64,000 nucleotides of DNA from Bacillus sp. SB49 (GCF_000469135.2 NZ_CP048117.1:3323501-3387500); one strand, 5' to 3'; counted from the first letter of the stretch, positions 17,598 to 29,339 are shown. The notes: generated by a model not told the origin, from the sequence alone. Numbers and translations: made by a program.

Positions 17598-17963
17598 TCA
17601 CGCCTGAACCAAGGTCCCATTAACCAATTCTTTCAAATTATGGATGTCAAAAGGCTTCTCTATGATATGGGTAACGAATGGGAAATTTATTTCTTTTTCG
17701 ACGCTGTCTTTGGAAGAACCTGTAATGATCATGACGGATGAATCGTACTCACGTTCGTTCAGATAAGACAGAACATCCCTGCCATGCATGACCGGCAGGT
17801 TATAGTCCATGATGATTAGATCGAAGTTTTTCTTCTTCGTACAGTCACAGGCTTCTTTACCTGTTTTGGCGGAAGTGACGGCATACCCTTCCGCTTTTAA
17901 TATTTCTTCCAGCAGAAGCCGTATTCCTGGTTGGTCGTCCACGATCAGGATGCTGTTTGTCAT
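17598..17963 (-). CDS. spo0F: Spo0F-type sporulation response regulator
   Basis: A single-domain receiver of 121 residues, in the spo0F position between fbaA and pyrG. Spo0F carries phosphate from sporulation kinases to Spo0B and then Spo0A. Acidic residues D9 and D10, phospho-acceptor D53 (LIIMDYNLP), T81 and K103 (EKPFD) are all in place. Around the acceptor the sequence YNLPVMHGRD departs from the usual KIPGMDG. The function follows from position and domain; the divergence leaves room for another partner. No output domain is present. Confidence 0.85.
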   Translation of the reverse strand: MTNSILIVDDQPGIRLLLEEILKAEGYAVTSAKTGKEACDCTKKKNFDLIIMDYNLPVMHGRDVLSYLNEREYDSSVMIITGSSKDSVEKEINFPFVTHIIEKPFDIHNLKELVNGTLVQA

Positions 17964-18100
17964 TCTTTTCCCTGCCTTCCCTGTTTAAGTCTCTGCCTAA
18001 CCCTAATTCCTTTATTTTCTCTAGATATGTACATTCGAGAAGTCCCGCTCATTTTCCTGCATGCAAGGGGTAATAGAAGAAAATATACTTCTGTGCAGAA

Positions 18101-18150
18101 GAAAACGAACGACCCTCCATTCTTTTGCCAAGATTGGAGGGTCGTTCGGA
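18101..18150 (-). terminator. Strong terminator after pyrG
   Basis: CGAACGACCCTCCA (18106-18119) is perfectly complementary to TGGAGGGTCGTTCG (18135-18148), a 14-bp stem with TTTTCTTC following on the minus strand. Confidence 0.9.
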
Positions 18151-18210
18151 TGTTTTTCAAGATTCCCAGAGCCCTTGCCTGGATGGGTTCGGACTTATGG
18201 AAGCTTTCTC

Positions 18211-19848
<1,638 letters not shown>

Positions 19849-19879
19849 TTATTGACTAATAAGCGATTTTGATAAGGGG

Positions 19880-19919
19880 TATAAAAAAGAAAATACGGGA
19901 GCATGCCATGTCCCGGTAT
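19880..19919 (-). terminator. Second terminator-like hairpin in the pyrG leader
   Basis: On the minus strand ATACCGGGA (19911-19919) pairs with TCCCGTAT (19893-19900), one C bulged, around a 10-base loop, and TTTCTTTTTT follows. It is weaker than the upstream attenuator and its 5' arm is purine-rich. Confidence 0.55.
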
Positions 19920-19950
19920 CTTCCGCTGTTCTGTTGTTTTCCATGCAAAA

Positions 19951-19985
19951 AATAAAAAACGCTCCCCGGTCCGGGGAGCGTTTGG
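19951..19985 (-). promoter_or_regulatory. pyrG CTP-responsive attenuator hairpin
   Basis: AAACGCTCCCCG (minus) pairs with CGGGGAGCGTTT around GACC, followed by TTTTTTATTTTTT. The 5' arm has the pyrimidine run CTCCCC. In B. subtilis, low CTP causes repeated G addition at the GGGC start and the resulting poly(G) pairs with such an arm to stop termination. It also lies downstream of rpoE and may terminate that gene. Confidence 0.85.
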
Positions 19986-20006
19986 AATTTCGTTTCGGAA
20001 ATTAAA

Positions 20007-20048
20007 GAGCCCAAATAAGATTGTACTGATATGACTTTTAAAAGTCAA
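20007..20048 (-). promoter_or_regulatory. pyrG promoter with GGGCTC initiation sequence
   Basis: TTGACT (20043-20048) and TACAAT (20020-20025) on the minus strand are 17 bases apart. Seven bases after the -10 comes GGGCTC (20012 down to 20007), the predicted start. This equals the known B. subtilis pyrG initial transcribed sequence as I remember it. Confidence 0.85.
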
Positions 20049-20052
20049 CCAC

Positions 20053-20598
20053 TTATCTGTCGTCTTCTTCATCCTCATCGCCAATGAAGCTGATGTCATC
20101 CTCTACAATCTCTTCTTCTTCTTCATCGAGGTCATCTTCTTCATAGTCGCCTTCGAAATCGTCATCGTCCTCATCCAAATCTAGATCTTCGTCTGTCAGT
20201 TCCAGATCTTCTTCTAAATCTTCATCTTCTTCATTATCATCGAATTCAGAAATGCCAAGCTCATCTTCCAGCAGCTTGGATGGTTTCTTTTTCTTCTTCT
20301 TTTTACGCTTCTGTGGAAGACTGGCAATTTCTTCTTCCATTTGTTCTACAGGATACCAGCGCTTCAGCCCCCAACGGTTCGTTCCGATCGTCATGAATTG
20401 ACCATCGACGTTGATGTCTGTGTAGAACTGCGCGATGTACTGCTCTTTCTGCGCTTCTGTAAATCCTTTAATTTTGGCGATACGATTGAACATCTCGTTG
20501 AAATCGATCGCTTCTCTTTCTTCTTCCAATATAATAGTAGCCAGTTCAATCATGGATATTTCATCAATTTGCTCTTGGCTAAAGTCTTTTAAGCTCAC
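20053..20598 (-). CDS. rpoE: RNA polymerase delta subunit
   Basis: Delta is a Gram-positive RNA polymerase accessory protein that speeds recycling and lowers non-specific nucleic-acid binding. Residues 1-90 form the HARE-HTH domain. A lysine run (KKKKKKK, near residue 100) is followed by a long, almost purely Asp/Glu tail to residue 181. The tail is disordered and acts as a polyanion. The start is a GTG at 20598 with AAAGGAG upstream. A clear promoter lies at 20677-20705. Confidence 0.96.
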   Translation of the reverse strand: MSLKDFSQEQIDEISMIELATIILEEEREAIDFNEMFNRIAKIKGFTEAQKEQYIAQFYTDINVDGQFMTIGTNRWGLKRWYPVEQMEEEIASLPQKRKKKKKKKPSKLLEDELGISEFDDNEEDEDLEEDLELTDEDLDLDEDDDDFEGDYEEDDLDEEEEEIVEDDISFIGDEDEEDDR

Positions 20599-20676
20599 GG
20601 TCCAGCACTCCTTTAAATAGACAGAATAGAATAAATGACCTCTTAGGCATACGAATCACATTTAATCATACCATCC

Positions 20677-20705
20677 ATTATATGATTTGCCCGTATAAAA
20701 ATCAA
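20677..20705 (-). promoter_or_regulatory. Sigma-A promoter of rpoE
   Basis: TTGATT (20700-20705) and TATAAT (20677-20682), 17-base spacer, about 80 bases upstream of the rpoE start. Confidence 0.75.
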
Positions 20706-20793
20706 ATTGCTTTTACGACTCTTTATCTATTACCTTTTGTAGCCAACTTCACATAAATATAAACCCTGGAAGCAGGATAAAGCTTAGTTACAC

Positions 20794-20823
20794 TTGGTAT
20801 TCGCGCTTTATTTCCATTATAAT
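20794..20823 (+). promoter_or_regulatory. Sigma-A promoter of the 20941 gene
   Basis: TTGGTA (20794-20799) and TATAAT (20818-20823) are 18 bases apart, divergent from the rpoE promoter. The 342-base gap 20599-20940 holds these two promoters and no other clear gene. Confidence 0.65.
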
Positions 20824-20940
20824 TAAACCGATATGGGGGCTGCCTCTTTGCGAAGCGCCCTGAGCGACCGGAACCTCTCTATCGTATCATTCCCCGGGTT
20901 ACGTTCTATCCCCATCATTTATGTAAAGGAGAGACGCAGT

Positions 20941-21255
20941 ATGAAAACACACCCATTTAACTGGATCGCAACCATCATCTTCGTCATCGCTGCAGGCATC
21001 TGGTTGTTCACGAACTACGGCCTCGTCCATTCCAAGCATTTGGAGGAAGCGGTGATCACAGGGAAATCCCATACGGATGACGGATATTTCGTCATCGTCG
21101 ATGATAAGAAGCTCCACGTCAAAGATACGAGCACATGGATGCTGCTGGAAGAAGGCGAAACGTATAATCTGACGTATGAATGGTATGGAATAAAGAAACC
21201 TTACGTGAAAGAAGTCAATCAACCTCACGACGACGATCAAGTCGGAGGCCACTAA
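20941..21255 (+). CDS. Small membrane-anchored protein, unknown function
   Basis: A 104-residue protein not recognised as a known family. It has a single N-terminal membrane span (WIATIIFVIAAGIWLF, residues 8-23), then an extracytoplasmic part predicted to be beta-rich (VITGKSHTDDGYFVIVDDKKL), ending in a His/Asp tail DDDQVGGH. The start is the ATG at 20941, 8 bases after AAAGGAGA; reading-frame extension to 20833 has no ribosome site. It has its own promoter and terminator, so it is a single-gene unit divergent from rpoE and convergent with icmF. Confidence 0.75.
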   Translation: MKTHPFNWIATIIFVIAAGIWLFTNYGLVHSKHLEEAVITGKSHTDDGYFVIVDDKKLHVKDTSTWMLLEEGETYNLTYEWYGIKKPYVKEVNQPHDDDQVGGH

Positions 21256-21261
21256 TAAATA

Positions 21262-21293
21262 TCGCCCTTGCACATCGCAAGGGCGTATTTTTA
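21262..21293 (+). terminator. Terminator shared by the 20941 gene and icmF
   Basis: CGCCCTTGC (21263-21271) and GCAAGGGCG (21277-21285) form a 9-bp stem followed by TATTTTTA on the plus strand; the minus side is also AT-rich. Confidence 0.85.
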
Positions 21294-21298
21294 CGACT

Positions 21299-24200
21299 TT
21301 ACATATTACGACGGTACTGCCCCCCGACCTCATAGAGGGCGTTGGTGATCTGTCCGAGACTTGCCACTCGGACGGTTTCCATTAATTCAGCAAAAATGTT
21401 CCCGTCATTCGCTGCCGTTTCTTTCAGGCGGCGAAGCGAAGCATCCACTACATCTTCATGGCGACTCTGGAAATGGCGCAGTTCTCTTATCTGATGCTCC
21501 TTCTCTTCTTGAGAAGCACGCGCAAGTTCCATGGCATCAATTTCCTCCTCGGACGGCGGATGCGGATTCAAATACGTATTGACTCCGATGATCGGCAGCT
21601 CCCCCGAATGCTTCTTGCCTTCATAATAAAGTGATTCTTCCTGAATTTTCCCGCGCTGATACTGTCTCTCCATTGCACCGAGTACTCCGCCTCGATCATT
21701 GATGCGTTCAAATTCCTGAAGTACAGCCTCTTCCACAAGGTCCGTCAACTCTTTAATGATGTAAGATCCTTGCAGAGAATTTTCATTCTTCGTCAGACCG
21801 AATTCTTTATTGATGATCATTTGAATCGCCATCGCCCTCCGCACGGACTCTTCGGTCGGTGTCGTGATTGCTTCATCATAGGAATTCGTATGCAGGGAAT
21901 TACAGTTATCCTGGATGGCCAGCAGCGCCTGTAACGTTGTACGGATGTCGTTAAAGTCAATTTCCTGGGCATGAAGCGAACGTCCGGAGGTTTGAATGTG
22001 ATACTTTAACTTTTGGCTGCGTTCGTTCGCTCCATATTTATCACGCATGACGACAGCCCAAATCCTTCTTGCGACCCGCCCGAGCACACTGTACTCCGGA
22101 TCAAGACCGTTCGAGAAGAAGAAGGAAAGGTTCGGGGCGAACTTGTTGATATCCATCCCTCTGCTCAAATAATATTCTACATACGTGAAGCCGTTCGCCA
22201 GTGTGAAAGCGAGCTGAGTAATTGGATTGGCGCCTGCCTCAGCGATATGATAACCGGAGATGGATACGGAATAATAATTACGCACATCCTGGTCGATGAA
22301 GTACTGCTGGATATCCCCCATCATACGTAGAGCGAACTCTGTAGAAAATATGCACGTGTTCTGCCCCTGATCCTCTTTAAGAATATCCGCCTGCACCGTA
22401 CCCCTTACAACGTGGATCGTCTCCGCTTTAATCCGTTCCGCTTCCGACTGATCCGGCGCTCTTCCCTTCTCTGCTTTGAACTTCTCGATCTGCTGATCGA
22501 CAGCGGTATTAAAGAACATCGCCAGGATAATCGGAGCGGGGCCGTTAATTGTCATGGAAACAGAAGTGGAAGGAGCAACCAGATCGAAGCCCGCGTACAG
22601 CTTTTTCATGTCCTCCAATGTACAGATATTGACTCCGCTCTCCCCGACTTTCCCGTATATGTCCGGTCGTTCATCCGGATCTTCTCCGTACAAGGTTACA
22701 GAATCGAAGGCCGTACTCAGACGTTTGGCATCTTCCCCTTCTGATAAATAGTGGAATCTGCGGTTCGTCCGCTCGGGGGTCCCTTCTCCAGCAAACTGTC
22801 GTTTCGGGTCCTCTCCTTTCCGCTTAAAAGGGAAGACACCTGCTGTAAACGGGAATGCCCCGGGCACATTTTCACGAAGCAGCCACAGAAGGCGGTCCCC
22901 CCAGTCCGAATAGGTCGGTAAGGCGACTTTCGGTATTTTCGTACCACTCAAACTTTCGGTCGTCAGATCCATTGTAATTTCTTTGCCGCGAACTTGGAAC
23001 GTGTACGTATCTCCGCTGTATTTGTCATGGAGATCATCCCAGCCGTCGACCAGCCGCTTCGCTTCCGGATCGATGGAAGCTTCCAGATCGTCTATCATTT
23101 GTTTCAGCTGTTCTTTTCCTGCTCCTTCTTCAAGCAAATGGAAAGATCCTTTCAATTGGTAGAGCTTGCGTTCTTGAGCTGCCTGCTTCTCCGATTCTTC
23201 GTGATAGCGGCGTACGGTCATCGAGATGTCCCTTAGATACTGTTGTCTCTCATTCGGGATGATGACGTTCTGTTTCTCTACTTTTCCGGTTTTCGAAAAC
23301 GACGTTTCTTCCTGCCACTCATAAGTTTCTTTCAATTTATCTACAAGGGCGGCGAATAACGTGTTCGTCCCCGGATCATTAAACTGACTGGCAATCGTTC
23401 CGAAGACCGGGAATTCGGCATCACTCTCATGGAACAGCATCCGGCTCCGCTGATACTGTTTCTTCACTTGGGCCATGGCATCCTCCGAGCCTTTCTGCTC
23501 GAACTTGTTAATGACGATAAAATCAGCGAAGTCAATCATATCAATTTTTTCAAGCTGGGACGGTGCCCCGAATTCTGCAGTCATTACATACATCGATAGA
23601 TCCGTGACATCTGTTATGGCCGCATCCCCCTGGCCGATCCCACTCGTTTCGACGATGATGAAGTCAACACCGGAAGCTTTCAGCACGCGGATAGCGTCGC
23701 TAACGGCCGTCGAAAGCTCGGACCGCGCTTCCCTCGTTGCAAGGGAGCGCATGTACACTCTCGGATGGAAGATGGCGTTCATCCGGATCCTGTCACCAAG
23801 CAGGGCTCCTCCCGTTTTCTTTTTCGTTGGATCAATCGATAGAATAGCAATTTTCTTATCTGGAATTTCATTCAGGAAACGACGAATCAATTCGTCTGTG
23901 AGCGAGCTTTTCCCTGCCCCTCCTGTTCCTGTAATACCAAGGACGGGAACTTCCCTGTCTGTTTTCTGTTTGACTGCTGTATCAAAAGCAGCCACAAGCT
24001 CCCGTTCTTCCTTCGGTTTATTCTCTACGTACGTGATGAACCGCGCAATCGATTGTGGATTCCCCGCAGACAGCCCTTTGACTTCTTCCTCTACATCAAG
24101 CGGCGGCAGGAAATCGCACTCTTCGATCATTTTATTGATCATGCCCTGAAGCCCGAGCGTTCTTCCATCCTCCGGCGAGAAGACACGGGCAACCCCGTAA

Positions 24201-24544
24201 GCGTGCAGTTCTTTGATTTCACGCGGGATGATGACACCTCCACCACCGCCGTAAACGCGGATATGTCCCGCTCCCTTCTGCTGAAGGAGGTCCACCATAT
24301 ATTTGAAATACTCCACATGTCCGCCCTGATAGGACGAGATAGCTATTCCCTGAACATCTTCCTGAATAGCTGCATTCACTACTTCTTCTACGGAGCGGTT
24401 ATGTCCCAAGTGGATGACTTCCGCCCCTGTTGATTGCAGAATCCGCCTCATAATATTGATGGACGCGTCGTGCCCGTCAAACAAACTGGAAGCGGTTACA
24501 AAACGAACCGGATTTTTCGGACGATATACAGCCGGTTGTTCCAT
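21299..24544 (-). CDS. icmF: Fused isobutyryl-CoA mutase (IcmF)
   Basis: An adenosylcobalamin enzyme rearranging isobutyryl-CoA and n-butyryl-CoA; homologs also act on isovaleryl/pivalyl-CoA. In 1081 residues it fuses three parts: an N-terminal B12-binding domain ([15 protein letters not shown], about residues 10-140), a MeaI G-protein chaperone with P-loop [10 protein letters not shown] near residue 205 and [11 protein letters not shown], and the large substrate-binding mutase domain to the C-terminus. It ends an operon of acyl-CoA degradation genes, after the TetR gene. Start at 24544 with GGGGAGG upstream. Confidence 0.95.
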   Translation of the reverse strand: MEQPAVYRPKNPVRFVTASSLFDGHDASINIMRRILQSTGAEVIHLGHNRSVEEVVNAAIQEDVQGIAISSYQGGHVEYFKYMVDLLQQKGAGHIRVYGGGGGVIIPREIKELHAYGVARVFSPEDGRTLGLQGMINKMIEECDFLPPLDVEEEVKGLSAGNPQSIARFITYVENKPKEERELVAAFDTAVKQKTDREVPVLGITGTGGAGKSSLTDELIRRFLNEIPDKKIAILSIDPTKKKTGGALLGDRIRMNAIFHPRVYMRSLATREARSELSTAVSDAIRVLKASGVDFIIVETSGIGQGDAAITDVTDLSMYVMTAEFGAPSQLEKIDMIDFADFIVINKFEQKGSEDAMAQVKKQYQRSRMLFHESDAEFPVFGTIASQFNDPGTNTLFAALVDKLKETYEWQEETSFSKTGKVEKQNVIIPNERQQYLRDISMTVRRYHEESEKQAAQERKLYQLKGSFHLLEEGAGKEQLKQMIDDLEASIDPEAKRLVDGWDDLHDKYSGDTYTFQVRGKEITMDLTTESLSGTKIPKVALPTYSDWGDRLLWLLRENVPGAFPFTAGVFPFKRKGEDPKRQFAGEGTPERTNRRFHYLSEGEDAKRLSTAFDSVTLYGEDPDERPDIYGKVGESGVNICTLEDMKKLYAGFDLVAPSTSVSMTINGPAPIILAMFFNTAVDQQIEKFKAEKGRAPDQSEAERIKAETIHVVRGTVQADILKEDQGQNTCIFSTEFALRMMGDIQQYFIDQDVRNYYSVSISGYHIAEAGANPITQLAFTLANGFTYVEYYLSRGMDINKFAPNLSFFFSNGLDPEYSVLGRVARRIWAVVMRDKYGANERSQKLKYHIQTSGRSLHAQEIDFNDIRTTLQALLAIQDNCNSLHTNSYDEAITTPTEESVRRAMAIQMIINKEFGLTKNENSLQGSYIIKELTDLVEEAVLQEFERINDRGGVLGAMERQYQRGKIQEESLYYEGKKHSGELPIIGVNTYLNPHPPSEEEIDAMELARASQEEKEHQIRELRHFQSRHEDVVDASLRRLKETAANDGNIFAELMETVRVASLGQITNALYEVGGQYRRNM

Positions 24545-24568
24545 CTTCTCCTCCCCTTTCTATCCATT

Positions 24569-25204
24569 TCATTCTTTATTACCAGATGGTCTTTTCTCCT
24601 TGAGGGGAAGTCCCTCCAATAAAAGCCGAACCTGCAGATCCGCATACGCTTCAATTGTGAACGTCCTCTGCAATATCCAACGCCGGAATCCCCACATCTG
24701 GCCCTGCACGAATATATTATTGGCGATCAATTGAACCTTCTCTTCGGAACAGGGGCCTGAGATATGCTTACGGATCACCTCTTCCAGCATCGCAACCATT
24801 TCTCTTTCTTTCTGCAGAACGTAATCCTGCGCATCCTTCGGAAGGGATTTGACCTCCTGGTACATGACTACCACTTCATCCTGCATTTCATCCATTAAAT
24901 AAAAGTACGAATGGACCGCATGGATCAGGCTGCTTACCTGTGCCGGATCGATATCATCTTCCATCCGCGCCTTTACGCGCTGGTAGATAGAGTCACATAC
25001 GAGAAAAAGGACATCCTCCTTCTTACGTATGTATTCATATAACGTACCAATACTGAAGCCGGACGCCTTGGCGATCTCCCGTGTCGTCGTCTTGTGGAAA
25101 CCTTTCTCGATGAACAAGGTGACCGCTCCTTTGACCATCTGGTTTCTCCGCTTCATCACTAAAGCTTCGTCCTTGATCGTCGAGGGGACTTGTTTATCGG
25201 CCAT
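24569..25204 (-). CDS. TetR/AcrR family regulator of acyl-CoA degradation
   Basis: A 211-residue repressor-type protein. Residues about 20-65 form the TetR HTH (AVTLFIEKGFHKTTTREIAKASGFSIGTLYEYIRKKEDV); the rest is the helical ligand domain, probably binding an acyl-CoA. The start at 25204 overlaps the meaB end by 11 bases, so the two are translationally linked. It lies inside the operon it presumably controls. Two matching palindromes (30582-30599 and 32917-32934) are candidate operators. It is not close to B. subtilis FadR in sequence, so the ligand is unknown. Confidence 0.85.
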   Translation of the reverse strand: MADKQVPSTIKDEALVMKRRNQMVKGAVTLFIEKGFHKTTTREIAKASGFSIGTLYEYIRKKEDVLFLVCDSIYQRVKARMEDDIDPAQVSSLIHAVHSYFYLMDEMQDEVVVMYQEVKSLPKDAQDYVLQKEREMVAMLEEVIRKHISGPCSEEKVQLIANNIFVQGQMWGFRRWILQRTFTIEAYADLQVRLLLEGLPLKEKRPSGNKE

Positions 25205-26144
25205 TCTTTCCACCCCTCTCTTTCCATTCGTCCACCCATGCACGGGCAAGCTTATACGGATCGGCGTCAGGTCGGTTCAAGCATTCGCGTTTATGAGAAT
25301 CGGACTCGACTTCCGTTCGAACATCCCGCCACAGCTCTTCCCTGATCAGATCATATACTTCGAGCTGTAATTGCTGCTTCCGACGCCGCTGTCCTTCATC
25401 GGTTTCGTGTAAATACGTCCGGTGTGCTTCGATCCCACCCCATAGGTCATCAAATCCTGTGGACTCTGTGGCAATCGTCTTTACAACCGGCGGATCCCAC
25501 CCTTTTGTCTGGACAATCATCTTGTATTCATCAAGCGTAGAGGCAAGCTTCCTCACACCAGGAAGATCGGCCTTATTAATGATAAAAAGGTCTGCGATCT
25601 CCATGATCCCCGCTTTGAAAATCTGGAGAACGTCCCCGCTGTTCGGCGTCAAAACCAGCCCGGTCGTATCCACTACCTTCATGATATCAAGCTCCGACTG
25701 TCCGACACCGACCGTCTCGACAAGAACGACATCGAATCCACAAGCATCACATACGCGGATACTATCCTTTGTCGCTCTTGCCACTCCGCCGAGATGTCCT
25801 CTCGTCGCCATACTGCGGATGAATATTCCCGGGTCGAGGAAATGTTGATTCATCCGCGTACGATCTCCGAGCAGAGCCCCGCCGCTGAACGGACTTGTAG
25901 GATCGACCGCAAGAACAGCGACGGTCAGCCCCTGTTTGCGGATATAGGACAGAAGCCGGTTGATCAAAGAGCTTTTTCCCGCTCCAGGGGAACCGGTGAT
26001 CCCAATATAGTGCGCCTTTTTCTGTATGGAGAAAATCTCACTCATCCATTCCAGCTTCTCTTCATCATCATTTTCAATCCGTGTGATGGCTTTAGCGAGT
26101 GCCCGAATATCCTGATTACGTATCCGTTCTGCGAGTGGGTGCAT
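25194..26144 (-). CDS. meaB: Methylmalonyl-CoA mutase-associated GTPase MeaB
   Basis: A G3E-type GTPase that loads and protects B12-dependent acyl-CoA mutases. The P-loop GSPGAGKSSLINRL lies at about residue 50, with [18 protein letters not shown] (switch region) and NKADLPG for guanine specificity. The 316 residues are a full-length stand-alone MeaB, although the neighbouring IcmF already has a fused G domain. This hints that a separate methylmalonyl-CoA or hydroxyisobutyryl-CoA mutase exists elsewhere in the genome. Confidence 0.93.
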   Translation of the reverse strand: MHPLAERIRNQDIRALAKAITRIENDDEEKLEWMSEIFSIQKKAHYIGITGSPGAGKSSLINRLLSYIRKQGLTVAVLAVDPTSPFSGGALLGDRTRMNQHFLDPGIFIRSMATRGHLGGVARATKDSIRVCDACGFDVVLVETVGVGQSELDIMKVVDTTGLVLTPNSGDVLQIFKAGIMEIADLFIINKADLPGVRKLASTLDEYKMIVQTKGWDPPVVKTIATESTGFDDLWGGIEAHRTYLHETDEGQRRRKQQLQLEVYDLIREELWRDVRTEVESDSHKRECLNRPDADPYKLARAWVDEWKERGGKNGR

Positions 26145-26167
26145 GATTCTTCACCTTTCCAGCCTGG

Positions 26168-27307
26168 TTATTTCGTCACCATCCGACCGATGACAAGTCT
26201 TTGTATCTCTTGTGTCCCTTCATAAATCTGAGTAATTTTGGCATCTCTCATGTAACGCTCGACAGGATAATCCTTCGTATACCCGTATCCTCCATGCACC
26301 TGTACCGCTTCCGTTGTCACCTTCATTGCTGTATCTCCTGCGAAAAGTTTCGCCATCGCCGATGCTTTCGAATATGGAAGACCCTCTGATTCTAAATAGG
26401 CAGCCTGGTACGTTAATAACCTGGATGCCTCGATTTCCGTAGCCATATCGGCCAATTTAAAGGAAATGCCTTGCAGTGCCGCAATAGGCTTACCGAACTG
26501 CTCTCTTTCTTTCGCATAAGCAACGGCTTCGTCAAGTGCACCCTGTGCTATTCCCACTGCCTGAGCGGCTATACCATTACGGCCGCCGTCCAGCGTCATC
26601 ATAGCAATTTTGAATCCCTGACCTTCCTCACCAAGCAGATTCCCCTTCGGTATCCGGCAGTTTTCAAAGATCAATTCGGTCGTTGGAGATGAACGGATCC
26701 CCAATTTCTTCTCTTTTTTGCCTGTCGTGAATCCCGGGGTATCCTTTTCGACAATAAAAGCGCTGATTCCTTTGTTCCCTTTGTCCATATCTGTTTTGGC
26801 GAAAACGACATAGATATCCGCCACTCCACCGTTTGTAATCCATACTTTACTGCCGTTCAACACGTAATGATCCCCTTCAAGCTTAGCATTCGTGCGCATG
26901 GAGGATACGTCACTCCCGGCCCCCGGCTCGGAGAGTGCATAGGCACCCAGCTTTTCACCGGATGCAAGGGCTTGAAGGAACGTTTTCTTCTGCTCCTCGG
27001 AACCAAATTTATAAATCGGCCAGCTGGCGAGTGAGATATGAGCGGATAATGTAACGCCGGTAGAGGCACACACCCGAGACAATTCCTCCACAGCAATAAC
27101 ATAGCTGACGAAATCCGAGCCGATACCGCCGTACTCTTCCGGCCACGGAATGCCCGTCAGACCGAGTTCGGCCATCTTATTAAAAATAGTCCTGTCGAAG
27201 CGTTCCTCCTCATCCCTTTCCGCTGCTGTCGGTTCTACCTCTTTTTTTGCAAAATCGCCCACCATTTTCCTCAGCATTTCCTGTTCTTCTGTCAACGTAA
27301 AGTTCAT
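26168..27307 (-). CDS. Acyl-CoA dehydrogenase (short/branched-chain type)
   Basis: An FAD enzyme oxidising acyl-CoA to trans-2-enoyl-CoA, passing electrons to ETF. The catalytic glutamate is in [12 protein letters not shown] near residue 365. FAD contacts [12 protein letters not shown] and [11 protein letters not shown] are present. The length of 379 residues is typical. It is one of two tandem acyl-CoA dehydrogenase genes, clearly paralogous. The B. subtilis equivalent at this locus is acdA. Chain-length preference cannot be read from sequence. Confidence 0.93.
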   Translation of the reverse strand: MNFTLTEEQEMLRKMVGDFAKKEVEPTAAERDEEERFDRTIFNKMAELGLTGIPWPEEYGGIGSDFVSYVIAVEELSRVCASTGVTLSAHISLASWPIYKFGSEEQKKTFLQALASGEKLGAYALSEPGAGSDVSSMRTNAKLEGDHYVLNGSKVWITNGGVADIYVVFAKTDMDKGNKGISAFIVEKDTPGFTTGKKEKKLGIRSSPTTELIFENCRIPKGNLLGEEGQGFKIAMMTLDGGRNGIAAQAVGIAQGALDEAVAYAKEREQFGKPIAALQGISFKLADMATEIEASRLLTYQAAYLESEGLPYSKASAMAKLFAGDTAMKVTTEAVQVHGGYGYTKDYPVERYMRDAKITQIYEGTQEIQRLVIGRMVTK

Positions 27308-27320
27308 CCTTACAGCCTCC

Positions 27321-28466
27321 CTAATCTCTGAGCAAGTGATTGCCGATTACAATCCTTTGAATTTCACTTGTTCCTTCATATATTTCACAGACTTTGGCAT
27401 CCCGGAACAGCCTTTCTACCGGGTAGTCCTCTGTGTATCCGTATCCTCCATGAACCTGAACGGCTTCAATCGCTGCTTCCACCGCAGTCTTGGATGCCAT
27501 CAGTTTAGCAATCGATACTTCCTTGCCGCATTTCTTGCCTTCCGCCTGAAGGAAGGCAGCATGGTAGACGAGCAGCTTGGACGCTTCCACCTTTGTCGCC
27601 ATATCTGCGAGCTTGAATGACACCCCCTGAAGATGGGCAATCGGGCGGCCGAACTGCTCCCTTTCCTTCGCATAAGCGATGCTGTGATCCAGTGCTGCTT
27701 CCGCAATCCCCAATGACTGAGCAGCAATACCAATTCTTCCGACGTTCAAATTGGAAAGAGCAATTTTATACCCTTCTCCTTCTTGCCCAAGAAGCTGGCT
27801 TTCCGACACCTTACACTGATCGAAATTCAAGGAAACGGTACTGGATCCATGCAGTCCCATTTTCTTCTCCGCTTTCCCGATCGTAAATCCAGGGGTATCT
27901 CGTTCCACAATGAATGCACTCAGCCCCTTCCCTGCCGGCACATCCGGATTCGTCCGGGCGAAAACGATAAACGTATCCGCTTTTCCTCCGTTTGTTATGA
28001 ATACTTTGGATCCATTCAATACGTAATGGTCTTCCTGCTTGACCGCGCGTGTCTTCAGGCTGCCGGCATCCGATCCAGCACTCGGTTCCGTGAGCGCGAA
28101 AGCACCCAGGTATTCACCGGAAGCAAGTTTAGGAATGTACCGCTCCTTCTGCACCTCTGTTCCAAAATATAGAATCGGATTCGTGCCGACAGACGTGTGG
28201 ACAGAGAGGATCACTCCGAGCGTCGCACTGACTCTTGAAATCTCATGAATGGCGGTTATATAGGAGATGTAATCCATTGCGGCTCCGCCGTATTGCTCAG
28301 GGATTGGAATGCCCATTAAGCCGAGCTCTCCCATCCTTGCTACCAGTTCTTCCGGAAAACGGTCTTCCTTCTCCATCCGTTCTACTGCAGGAGCCACTTC
28401 CTTCTCCGCGAAGTCCCGAACCATTTTCCTCATCATCTGCTGTTCATCCGTGAATCGCAAATCCAT
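27321..28466 (-). CDS. Acyl-CoA dehydrogenase (MmgC/Bcd-like)
   Basis: The second acyl-CoA dehydrogenase, 381 residues, with the same FAD and substrate motifs ([25 protein letters not shown]) and catalytic glutamate in [12 protein letters not shown]. It lies 13 bases upstream of the other copy in transcription order and follows the 3-hydroxyacyl-CoA dehydrogenase gene. The set thl-hbd-acd corresponds to mmgA-mmgB-mmgC in B. subtilis, supporting a short-chain role. Confidence 0.93.
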   Translation of the reverse strand: MDLRFTDEQQMMRKMVRDFAEKEVAPAVERMEKEDRFPEELVARMGELGLMGIPIPEQYGGAAMDYISYITAIHEISRVSATLGVILSVHTSVGTNPILYFGTEVQKERYIPKLASGEYLGAFALTEPSAGSDAGSLKTRAVKQEDHYVLNGSKVFITNGGKADTFIVFARTNPDVPAGKGLSAFIVERDTPGFTIGKAEKKMGLHGSSTVSLNFDQCKVSESQLLGQEGEGYKIALSNLNVGRIGIAAQSLGIAEAALDHSIAYAKEREQFGRPIAHLQGVSFKLADMATKVEASKLLVYHAAFLQAEGKKCGKEVSIAKLMASKTAVEAAIEAVQVHGGYGYTEDYPVERLFRDAKVCEIYEGTSEIQRIVIGNHLLRD

Positions 28467-28487
28467 CGCCGTTCTCCCCTTTACCGG

Positions 28488-29339
28488 TTAATCGTAGATG
28501 TAGAAACCACGTCCAGATTTCTTTCCAAGCCAGCCAGCGCTGACGTATTTCCGAAGCAGTGGACACGGACGGTACTTACTGTCACCAAATCCTTCATGCA
28601 GTACTTCCATAATAGAAAGGCACGTGTCGAGTCCGATGAAATCAGCAAGGGTCAGCGGTCCCATCGGATGATTCATACCCAGCTTCATCACAGCATCGAC
28701 ATCCTCCGGGGTAGCCACACCTTCATAGACGGTATAAATCGCTTCATTAATCATCGGCATCAGAATACGGTTGGATACAAAGCCCGGGAAATCTTCTACC
28801 TCCACAGGTGTTTTCTCAAGCTTGACCGTCATCGCTTCCACTGCTTCATAGGTAGCATCACTCGTTTGGATCGCACGAATGATTTCGACAAGCTTCATGA
28901 CAGGAACCGGATTCATAAAGTGCATGCCGATCACTTGTGATGGGCGGTTGGTTGCCGCTGCAATATCCGTAATCGGCAGGGATGACGTATTAGTCGCAAG
29001 AATCGCGTGTTCCGGTGCAATTTCATCCAGCTGACGGAATACATTCGTTTTGACATCCATCTTCTCTACTACCGCTTCAATGATCAAGTCACAGTCAGAA
29101 GCCTCTTTCAAATCTGTGGTTGTCGTTATCCTCCCAAGCACATCCCGCATATCCGCTTCCGTGATACGGCCTTTATCGACCGCCCGCCTTAAACGGTTTT
29201 CTATTCCTTTTCTCCCTTGAATCAATGCATCTTCACTGATGTCGTTGAACTTCACCTCAAGTCCAGCCTGTGCAAATACCTGGGCTATTCCAGACCCCAT
29301 TTGGCCGGCCCCGATCACCATCATTCGTTTCATCGTCAT
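28488..29339 (-). CDS. 3-hydroxybutyryl-CoA dehydrogenase
   Basis: An NAD(P)-dependent oxidoreductase (MmgB/Hbd type) of 283 residues converting 3-hydroxyacyl-CoA to 3-ketoacyl-CoA. The dinucleotide motif [14 protein letters not shown] is at the N-terminus, with catalytic histidine in [16 protein letters not shown] and the helical C-terminal domain [17 protein letters not shown]. The start is the ATG at 29339 ([10 protein letters not shown]) 6 bases after GGGGGAG; upstream codons to 29372 would overlap the thiolase gene end and are rejected. Confidence 0.94.
   Translation of the reverse strand: MTMKRMMVIGAGQMGSGIAQVFAQAGLEVKFNDISEDALIQGRKGIENRLRRAVDKGRITEADMRDVLGRITTTTDLKEASDCDLIIEAVVEKMDVKTNVFRQLDEIAPEHAILATNTSSLPITDIAAATNRPSQVIGMHFMNPVPVMKLVEIIRAIQTSDATYEAVEAMTVKLEKTPVEVEDFPGFVSNRILMPMINEAIYTVYEGVATPEDVDAVMKLGMNHPMGPLTLADFIGLDTCLSIMEVLHEGFGDSKYRPCPLLRKYVSAGWLGKKSGRGFYIYD

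Noticed and set aside
20833-20940. N-terminal extension of the 104-residue membrane protein
   Set aside because: ATG 20941 has the strong AAAGGAGA site; the extension starts right after the promoter without one.
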